10,699 nucleotides of DNA, taken from contig VGRU01000115.1 of assembly GCA_016875255.1 (NCBI GenBank), positions 1-10,699 on the forward strand, given 5' to 3'. This document shows, in pieces, positions 6,251 to 10,699 of this stretch. How positions within the stretch are numbered: the stretch's first letter is position 1; each line of letters starts with the position of its first letter. A program made the position numbers and the translations under genes. Under the pieces are notes generated by a model. It did no database searches, was not told the origin of the DNA, and was given only the letters and a program-made list of their open reading frames with translations. The stretch comes from Deltaproteobacteria bacterium. Its GTDB lineage: Bacteria; Desulfobacterota; BSN033; UBA1163.

Positions 6251-7612
6251 ATGAAAAAGAAACCGATCAAAATCATGGATACCATTTTCCGGGATGCCAG
6301 CCAGAGCAAAATCGCCACCCGCATGAAATTGGAGGATATGCTTCCCATCGCCGAGAAGCTGGACAGGGTGGGATATCATTCCGTGGAAATGTGGGGAGGA
6401 GCCACGTTCGATTCCTGTATCCGCTATTTAAATGAGGATCCATGGGAGAGAATTCGTGAGATCAAAAAGAGGATGCCCAATACAAAGATGCAGATGGTGA
6501 TTCGGGGCCAGAGCCTTGTAGGGTATCGCCATTACCCTGATGATGTGGTGGTCCGTTTTGTGGAGAAGGCGGCGGAGAACGGGATTGACATTTTCCGTCC
6601 CTTTGATGCGTTAGATGATGTCAGAAATTTAAAGACGGTGATTGAGACCGTAAAGAGGATTGGCAAAATTGCCGAAGGAACGGTGTGTTACACCATCAGC
6701 CCTGTTCATACCGTTGACCTCATCCTGAAAAAGGCCCGGCAGCTTGAGGATTTGGGGATAGATCTTTTCTGTTTAAAAGATATGGCAGGACTTCTCGACC
6801 CCTATACCGCTTACAAGATTATTAAACGATTAAAAAAATCTCTTGGCGTCCCTGTCCATCTGCATACCCACGACACCTGTGGAATGGGCGCGATGACCTG
6901 CCTGAAAGCGGTCGAGGCCGGGGTGGATATTATTGACACGGTTCTCTCCCCGTTTTCCGAGGGAACAGGACAGCCACCGACGGAGAGCCTTGTCGTCGCA
7001 TTAAAAGGGACTCCCTATGACACGGGCTTAGACCTGAATCTCTTAGCCGAAATTGCAGACGACGTAAGGGAGATGAAAAAGAAGTACAAGGAATTTGAGA
7101 CGGATTTGGGAGGAGTGGATTCGAAGATCCTGGCAACCCAGATCCCGGGCGGGGTGATGTCCAATATGGTAGCCCAGCTCCGTCAGATCAAAGCCCTTCA
7201 TCGTCTGAATGAGATTCTTGAGGAGATCCCGAAGGTGAGGAAAGATCTGGGTTATATCTCGCTTGTGACCCCAACCTCTCAGCTCATCGTTGTTCAGGCC
7301 ACGCTCAATGTTCTTACAGGCGAAAGGTATAGAGTGATTACGAGTGAGACCCGGGAGCTTCTCAGAGGAGGATATGGGGAGACGCCAGGTCCTGTCGATC
7401 CGGAACTTCAGAAGAAGGCCTTGAAGGATGAAAAACCGATTAACGGGAGACCCGCCGATCTCATTCCACATGCCATGGACCGTCTCCGAAAAGAACTGAA
7501 GGGTGTCACGGAATCCGAGGAAGATATTCTCACCTATGCCCTCTTTCCCCATATCGCTTTAGAATTTTTTAAAAGACGTAATATTTCTTCTTACAAGTAT
7601 CAATCTGCTTAA
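6251..7612 (+). CDS. Pyruvate carboxylase / oxaloacetate decarboxylase-type carboxyltransferase, no biotin domain
   Basis: This TIM-barrel carboxyltransferase of 453 residues belongs to the HMGL-like/PYC_OADA family (PycB, OadA, transcarboxylase 5S). Predicted metal ligands are Asp15 in FRDASQS, the lysine of KDMAG (Lys176, carbamylated in the family), and His205 and His207 in HLHTHD. WGGATFD (48-54), RGQSLVGYR (85-93), FRPFDALDD and GTGQPPTE (238-245, with the catalytic-type Thr239) are all present. The chain ends after the PYC_OADA region, and no MKM biotinylation motif or carrier domain is seen. A partner would therefore have to supply biotin, or the enzyme does not use it. The family usually has DAHQS where this protein has DASQS. 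An upstream GTG at 6236 is less likely than the ATG at 6251, which has AAGGA at 6239-6243. No biotin carboxylase or carrier gene is in the window, so pycB or oadA is not assigned. Confidence 0.85.
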   Translation: MKKKPIKIMDTIFRDASQSKIATRMKLEDMLPIAEKLDRVGYHSVEMWGGATFDSCIRYLNEDPWERIREIKKRMPNTKMQMVIRGQSLVGYRHYPDDVVVRFVEKAAENGIDIFRPFDALDDVRNLKTVIETVKRIGKIAEGTVCYTISPVHTVDLILKKARQLEDLGIDLFCLKDMAGLLDPYTAYKIIKRLKKSLGVPVHLHTHDTCGMGAMTCLKAVEAGVDIIDTVLSPFSEGTGQPPTESLVVALKGTPYDTGLDLNLLAEIADDVREMKKKYKEFETDLGGVDSKILATQIPGGVMSNMVAQLRQIKALHRLNEILEEIPKVRKDLGYISLVTPTSQLIVVQATLNVLTGERYRVITSETRELLRGGYGETPGPVDPELQKKALKDEKPINGRPADLIPHAMDRLRKELKGVTESEEDILTYALFPHIALEFFKRRNISSYKYQSA

Positions 7613-7690
7613 TGGCTCATCCATCTGCCCTGTTTTGCCCCAGACTGTTTCTTTTTGCCTCACTTTTCCCCCTTTTGCATTTTTATTGAG
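7613..7690 (+). terminator. C-rich, G-poor stretch, possible Rho-dependent termination region
   Basis: The 60 bases 7621-7680 contain 22 C, 26 T, 7 G and 5 A, with many YC dinucleotides and no evident hairpin. This composition directly after the last operon gene fits a Rho utilisation region. No T-run terminator with a stem was found here. Confidence 0.35.
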
Positions 7691-7691
7691 T

Positions 7692-7706
7692 TTTCAATGA
7701 TTGAAA
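7692..7706. promoter_or_regulatory. Perfect 15-bp palindrome, candidate operator
   Basis: TTTCAAT-G-ATTGAAA is symmetric over seven bases on each side of a central G. It lies between the end of the catabolic operon and the structured spacer before hflK. It looks like a dimeric regulator site, but the bound protein is unknown and it is far (about 450 bases) from the hflK start. Confidence 0.3.
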
Positions 7707-7760
7707 TCTAAAGGGAATTTGGTTTTTCTATTTTGGTATTCTTTTTGCTTTTAAAAGAGA

Positions 7761-7844
7761 TGAAGGAGGCCGGGTCAGTTTATCATCACCTCCTCGAGTC
7801 GGATGTGAATTTCACAGGAACCCTCTCTGATCAGGCCTCCTTCA
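7761..7844. repeat. Inverted repeat pair (16 of 18) around a short palindrome
   Basis: Bases 7761-7778 (TGAAGGAGGCCGGGTCAG) and 7827-7844 (CTGATCAGGCCTCCTTCA) are inverted copies with 16 of 18 positions complementary and a perfect core of 11. The 48 bases between them contain TGTGAA-T-TTCACA at 7804-7816, a palindrome with six-base arms. The latter resembles half-sites of CRP-type regulators but has three bases between TGTGA and TCACA instead of six. The whole could fold as one long hairpin in RNA. Confidence 0.6.
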
Positions 7845-7865
7845 ATATTGACAGGCAATCTTTAA

Positions 7866-7964
7866 TGACGGTAGCGTCACCCTCAAACCATAAAAATGCT
7901 CCGGGTGTTTGGGTTACGGTTACGAAGCACGTTTGGATTGATAGTCAAACGGTTATGGGTGACG
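7866..7964 (+). repeat. Small hairpins and a long-range pairing in the spacer
   Basis: TGACG at 7866-7870 pairs with CGTCA at 7875-7879 over a four-base loop GTAG. CGTTTG at 7930-7935 pairs with CAAACG at 7946-7951. CGTCACCC at 7875-7882 is also exactly complementary to GGGTGACG at 7957-7964, so it can choose between the local hairpin and a distant partner. Each stem is short; their clustering is the notable point. Confidence 0.45.
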
Positions 7965-7966
7965 AT

Positions 7967-8040
7967 GCTCGTATCGAAGCAAGAGGCTCGAAAAACGACG
8001 CTCGAGCCTCCAGATTCTATTCACGAGTTTCGATACGAGC
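7967..8040 (+). repeat. Nested perfect inverted repeats (12-bp outer, 8-bp inner stem)
   Basis: GCTCGTATCGAA at 7967-7978 is the exact reverse complement of 8029-8040. Inside it, GAGGCTCG at 7983-7990 pairs exactly with CGAGCCTC at 8003-8010 over a 12-base loop. The result is a hairpin within a hairpin with an asymmetric internal loop. No T-run follows, so it is not a standard intrinsic terminator. It could be a structured RNA, a regulatory leader upstream of hflK, or a dispersed palindromic repeat element. Confidence 0.7.
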
Positions 8041-8072
8041 TTCGACAACGACAAACGTCATTTTCAATTTAA

Positions 8073-8091
8073 CGATACGGGCATCTTTACC
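8073..8091 (+). repeat. Third copy of the 19-base repeat unit
   Basis: This stretch (CGATACGGGCATCTTTACC) matches the reverse complement of 7958-7976 at 16 of 19 positions. Bases 8031-8049 match that same sequence at 16 of 19. One unit therefore occurs once inverted and twice direct, and the 7958-7976 arm has two alternative pairing partners. Confidence 0.5.
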
Positions 8092-8092
8092 G

Positions 8093-8122
8093 TTGCTGTT
8101 AAACGGAACCCTTAATTATACT
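8093..8122 (+). promoter_or_regulatory. Candidate promoter of hflKC
   Basis: TTGCTG at 8093-8098 and TATACT at 8117-8122 are separated by 18 bases. The -10 box is good; the -35 box matches TTGACA only in its first half. Transcription would start near 8129, about 30 bases before the hflK start. Confidence 0.45.
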
Positions 8123-8158
8123 GATTTCTGATAGCGAATCTATACGAAAGGAGAAATG

Positions 8159-9208
8159 ATGGCCTGGAAAGATGATGAATTTATTAGAGGGAGTGAAGGA
8201 CAAGGCTACAGCGGTCCTTCATTAGAGGAGGTGCTGGGAAATGTTCAGGAGAAGATCAGACGATGGGGTGGGAAGAAGTTTTTCTTCATTCTGTTAATCA
8301 TCCCCATCGTCATCTGGCTTGCGTCTGGAACCTATATGGTCGGCCCAGGGGAGATGGGAGTGATTCGCCAATTTGGAAAGATTGTGGATCAAACTTCTCC
8401 AGGCTTGAGATATCGATTCCCCTGGCCCATTCAAACCCATGATGTGGTTCATTTGGCCAGAGTGAGAAGAGCCGAGGTTGGGCTAAGGACAGATCCCTAC
8501 ACCGGCAAGGTGAGACCCGAACCTAAAGAAGCTCTGATGCTCACCGGCGACGAGAACATCGTGGACGCTCAGCTTTTTGTCCAATATGTCGTTAAGGATC
8601 CCTCCCAGTTCTTATTCCGTGTCAGGAATGCAGAGGCGGTCTTAAAGTCATCTGCGGAGGTGGCCCTTCGAAGCGTGGTGGGAAGAAATACGATTGACTT
8701 CACGATGACCGAGGGCCGCGTGATTGTTCAGGACGAGATAAAGAAATATCTTCAAAGCCTTCTTGACGAATACCAGACAGGATTGATGGTGACCGAGGCC
8801 AGACTGCTTGTGGTGGACCCGCCCGAGGAGGTTAAGGATGCTTTTCACGATGTGGTGAGAGCCTGGGAGGATCGGGAGCGCGTGATGCGCGAGGCAGAGG
8901 GATACCGAGAAGACCTCATCCCCAAAGCAAAAGGGGAGGCGGTTCAGATGCTCCGGAGTGCGGAGGCTTATAAAGAACAGAGGGTCATCCGGGCGCAGGG
9001 AGATGCCGGGAAATTTTTAGATGTGCTCAGGGCCTATCGAAAGGGGAAAGAAGTGACTAGGGAGAGGCTCTATCTCGAGACCATGGAGAAGATTTTGCCG
9101 GGCAAGGAGAAGTATATTCTCCCTCCGGAGGGGGGAAATTCGGTCCTGAAATGGCTTCCATTGAAGGAAGGCGTCACCATTAAAGAAAAAGAACGCAAAA
9201 AGGAGTAA
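8159..9208 (+). CDS. hflK: Modulator of FtsH protease, HflK
   Basis: HflK is an SPFH/band 7 protein of 349 residues. With HflC it forms a large membrane-anchored cage on the periplasmic side that encloses the FtsH protease and influences turnover of membrane proteins. The protein starts MAW, as HflK of E. coli does. After an N-terminal cytoplasmic region of about 40 residues, one membrane helix spans about 40-59. The band 7 domain begins TYMVGPGEMGVIRQFGK and includes the SPGLRYRFPWPI segment. A long helical stretch (REAEGYREDLIPKAKGEA) leads to ITRERLY-like VTRERLYLETMEKIL, the HflK hallmark. ATG codons exist at 8156 and 8159; 8159 gives better spacing from AAAGGAG (8147-8153) and the family N-terminus. 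hflC follows after three bases. ftsH is not nearby in this window. Confidence 0.93.
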   Translation: MAWKDDEFIRGSEGQGYSGPSLEEVLGNVQEKIRRWGGKKFFFILLIIPIVIWLASGTYMVGPGEMGVIRQFGKIVDQTSPGLRYRFPWPIQTHDVVHLARVRRAEVGLRTDPYTGKVRPEPKEALMLTGDENIVDAQLFVQYVVKDPSQFLFRVRNAEAVLKSSAEVALRSVVGRNTIDFTMTEGRVIVQDEIKKYLQSLLDEYQTGLMVTEARLLVVDPPEEVKDAFHDVVRAWEDRERVMREAEGYREDLIPKAKGEAVQMLRSAEAYKEQRVIRAQGDAGKFLDVLRAYRKGKEVTRERLYLETMEKILPGKEKYILPPEGGNSVLKWLPLKEGVTIKEKERKKE

Positions 9209-9211
9209 AGC

Positions 9212-10087
9212 ATGATGAGCGGAAAAAAGCGGATGGCGATTGTTGTTTTGATTTTTTTCGGTCTTCTTCTCGTCTCGGGCGCAGCCTTTACCATTGATGA
9301 GAAAGAACAGGCGATTATCACCCAGTTCGGAAAGTATGTCAGAACGATTAAAGAACCCGGATTGCACTTTAAGATACCCTTCATTCAAACCTTAAACCTC
9401 TTTGAGAAGAGGGTTCTCACAACGGACGCCGTCGCCGTGGAGTATATCACCCTCGACAAGAAAAGGGTGGTCGTGGATCATGTCTCCAGGTGGAAGATCG
9501 AAGACCCTCTGGAATTTTACCGGAGCGTGAGGACCGAAACAGGGGCCCTGGCCCGCCTGGAAGATATTCTGGTAGCCCGGCTGAGGCAGGAGATTGCTAA
9601 ACACGCGTTTATCGGGTTCATCAGAGAGGAGAGGGAGAAGATCGTCGAGACCGTGGCAAAAGACGCCCATGAGCAGGCAAAACGATTCGGCATCAAGATC
9701 ATTGATGTTCGAATCAAGCGGGCAGACCTTCCTAAAGAAGTCCAGGCCAGTGTCTATGCCCGTATGCAGGCAGAACGCCACCGAATTGCAAAACGGTACA
9801 GGGCCGAGGGAGAACAGCGCTCGCGAGAGATCAAAGCCGAAACGGACAAAGAGAAGGAGATCATTCTTGCCAAAGCCTATAGCCAGCAGATGAAGCTGTT
9901 CGGCGAAGGAGATGGACGCGCCACGGAGATTTACATCTCTTCCTTTGAACAGGATACGGAGTTTTACTCTTTTCTCAGGAGACTCCAAACGTATGAACAA
10001 CTTTTTGAGGGAAAGACAACGATCCTTCTCGAATCGGATTCCGAGCTATTGAAATACTTCAGGAGTCCCCGGATTTCCGGCAAGTAA
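9212..10087 (+). CDS. hflC: Modulator of FtsH protease, HflC
   Basis: HflC is the partner of HflK, a band 7/SPFH protein of 291 residues, about the family length. A single N-terminal membrane anchor spans about residues 8-27. The band 7 domain follows with the typical EKEQAIITQFGKYVRTIKEPGLHFKIPF opening. The segment DVRIKRADLPKEVQASVYARMQAERHRIAKRYRAEGEQ is diagnostic for HflC, and a long helical region carries it to the C-terminus (LFEGKTTILLESDSELLKYF). AGGAG at 9201-9205, inside the last hflK codons, serves as its ribosome site, so the pair is surely cotranscribed and translationally linked. Two consecutive ATG codons (9212, 9215) could both serve; the first fits the spacing. All expected regions are present, with no sign of truncation. 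Confidence 0.94.
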   Translation: MMSGKKRMAIVVLIFFGLLLVSGAAFTIDEKEQAIITQFGKYVRTIKEPGLHFKIPFIQTLNLFEKRVLTTDAVAVEYITLDKKRVVVDHVSRWKIEDPLEFYRSVRTETGALARLEDILVARLRQEIAKHAFIGFIREEREKIVETVAKDAHEQAKRFGIKIIDVRIKRADLPKEVQASVYARMQAERHRIAKRYRAEGEQRSREIKAETDKEKEIILAKAYSQQMKLFGEGDGRATEIYISSFEQDTEFYSFLRRLQTYEQLFEGKTTILLESDSELLKYFRSPRISGK

Positions 10088-10129
10088 ACCCCGTTAGAAA
10101 TCCCATCGGGGCATTATTTCTAACGGGGT
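10088..10129. terminator. Perfect 14-bp inverted repeat after hflC
   Basis: Bases 10088-10101 (ACCCCGTTAGAAAT) are the exact reverse complement of 10116-10129, with a 14-base loop. The stem begins at the base after the hflC stop codon. There is no T-run on either strand beyond the stem, so it is not a textbook intrinsic terminator. It could still stop transcription, protect the 3' end of the hflKC mRNA, or be a copy of a dispersed palindromic repeat. CGGGG at 10107-10111 inside the loop offers a competing partner for CCCCG at 10089-10093. Confidence 0.6.
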
Positions 10130-10297
10130 AAATGAAAAGAACCCACAAAAAGAGCAGGTGTCGGAAACCATCAACCTGATCATTCCCTTCCATTTTTTTC
10201 ATGAAGGGTCAAAGAACCTGTTAACGAAAACCGGCAAAAATGTGAAAGGAGGCGCCGGATCTAAAAACCTGATGTTTCTACCAACCCCTAACCAAAA
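10130..10297. other. Spacer between hflC and the lipoprotein gene
   Basis: No gene is evident. An open frame from a GTG at 10158 has no ribosome site and overlaps the lipoprotein start in another frame. CCCTTC at 10185-10190 pairs with GAAGGG at 10203-10208 around a T-rich loop, and CCGGC at 10231-10235 pairs with GCCGG at 10254-10258; both are weak. AACCTG recurs at 10173, 10215 and 10266. No convincing promoter was recognised, although the next gene is likely to need one. Confidence 0.5.
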
Positions 10298-10311
10298 AAG
10301 GAGAACAGTGT

Positions 10312-10699
10312 ATGCATTTCATAAAGATTTTTATTTTATTAACGTTAAGTCTGGCCATAGGATTTTTGGGTTGTGCTAAGGAGCGAAAGGTGGAGGCTCC
10401 AACAGAAGAGCATGTCACAAAGAATCTGGTTCCACCGAAGTCTGAGATTAAGGGACAGGCTTTTCTTGTGGAACTTAGCGACCTCAAGGTTGTCATGACC
10501 GTAAACATAGCCTCCAAAGAAGTCGTCGGGACGCCGAGTCTCAAGGGCAGCATCAAGATCACCAATAAATCCAAAGATATCCAGGATATCCAGGCCGTTA
10601 CCGTCGAATGCCTGGATGAAGCAGGGAAGCCCATCCCTTATAAGCCCGATGAAAAAATAGAAAAAGTTTATCCATTTTGGAAGATTCTTCAGCCCGAAG
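10312..10699 (+). CDS. Putative lipoprotein, N-terminal part, runs off the window
   Basis: An open frame of 129 codons starts at ATG 10312, behind AAGGAG at 10298-10303, and continues without a stop to the end of the window. The protein begins MHFIKIFILLTLSLAIGFLGC, a lipoprotein-type signal with a lipobox FLGC and Cys21 as the probable lipidated residue. A charged linker (AKERKVEAPTEEH) follows, then a segment rich in beta-type alternation (GSIKITNKSKDIQDIQAVTVECLDEAGKPIP). That last part resembles FxLyD-like or other Ig-like domains of secreted proteins, where residues describe a modified side chain contact of a 'new' surface. Such proteins are usually anchored in the inner or outer membrane facing the periplasm. 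The FLGC lipobox is less usual than LAGC. I do not recognise the family and infer no function. Confidence 0.75.
   Translation, partial: MHFIKIFILLTLSLAIGFLGCAKERKVEAPTEEHVTKNLVPPKSEIKGQAFLVELSDLKVVMTVNIASKEVVGTPSLKGSIKITNKSKDIQDIQAVTVECLDEAGKPIPYKPDEKIEKVYPFWKILQPE

Larger units (their letters stand above)
7613..8155. other. Gene-free spacer rich in inverted repeats
   Basis: I see no credible gene in these 543 bases. An open frame at 7733-8131 starts with TTG, lacks a ribosome site, gives a sequence of no recognisable family, and covers the inverted repeats. The spacer begins with a C-rich rut-like stretch, continues with a 15-bp palindrome and at least six inverted repeats between 7761 and 8091, and ends with a candidate promoter for hflK. 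It is the only long non-coding stretch in the window with this much symmetry. Confidence 0.7.

Noticed and set aside
7043..7552. 169-codon minus-strand open frame opposite the carboxyltransferase
   Set aside because: The + strand frame is a recognisable conserved enzyme; this is its antisense shadow.
7804..7816. CRP-like site TGTGA...TCACA
   Set aside because: Only three bases separate the half-sites instead of the six needed for a CRP/FNR-type dimer.
7967..8040. Nested hairpin as an intrinsic terminator
   Set aside because: No T-run follows on either strand, and the stem lies well downstream of the operon end.
7958..8091. Repeated 19-base unit as a CRISPR array
   Set aside because: There are only three imperfect copies, one of them inverted, with unequal spacing and no cas genes.
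7733..8131. 132-codon open frame in the spacer before hflK
   Set aside because: It starts with TTG, has no ribosome site, gives a protein of no recognisable family, and its sequence is explained by the inverted repeats it covers.
9392..10000. 202-codon minus-strand open frame opposite hflC
   Set aside because: It lies entirely antisense to a clear HflC coding sequence and shows no family features.
10158..10379. 73-codon open frame from a GTG after hflC
   Set aside because: No ribosome site, low-information sequence, and overlap with the lipoprotein start, which has a proper ribosome site.

Overview
The window looks like part of a Gram-negative, probably anaerobic bacterial chromosome, most like the Deltaproteobacteria (Desulfobacterota). 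The support is a TAXI-type TRAP importer with its DUF1850 companion, an adjacent HflK/HflC pair, secreted proteins with Gram-negative-style signal peptides, moderate G+C and clear AGGAG ribosome sites. The lineage is an inference and no marker gene fixes it. All genes lie on the + strand. No rRNA, tRNA, CRISPR, transposase or integrase was seen.

Layout. (1) 2-259: the C-terminal end of a GT4 glycosyltransferase resembling trehalose synthase, followed by a C-rich, G-free stretch. (2) 448-1308: an RpiR-family regulator behind an AT-rich promoter with two palindromes. (3) 1390-7612: a tightly packed set of a TAXI periplasmic binding protein, a DUF1850 protein, a fused TRAP permease, a class III PLP aminotransferase and a pyruvate-carboxylase-type carboxyltransferase without a biotin domain. 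(4) 7613-8155: about 540 bases without a credible gene, holding a rut-like stretch and an unusual density of inverted repeats. (5) 8159-10087: hflK and hflC, ending at a perfect 14-bp inverted repeat. (6) 10312 to the window end: the start of a lipoprotein gene that runs off the window.

How the genes may work together. The binding protein would capture a carboxylate-type solute, the fused permease would import it with an ion gradient, the aminotransferase would add or remove an amino group, and the carboxyltransferase-family enzyme would act on the resulting oxo acid. The RpiR protein could sense a metabolite and control the set. Substrate and products cannot be read from the sequence. This cluster is the best candidate for an undescribed pathway. 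The inverted-repeat-rich spacer before hflK is the best candidate for an undescribed RNA or repeat element.
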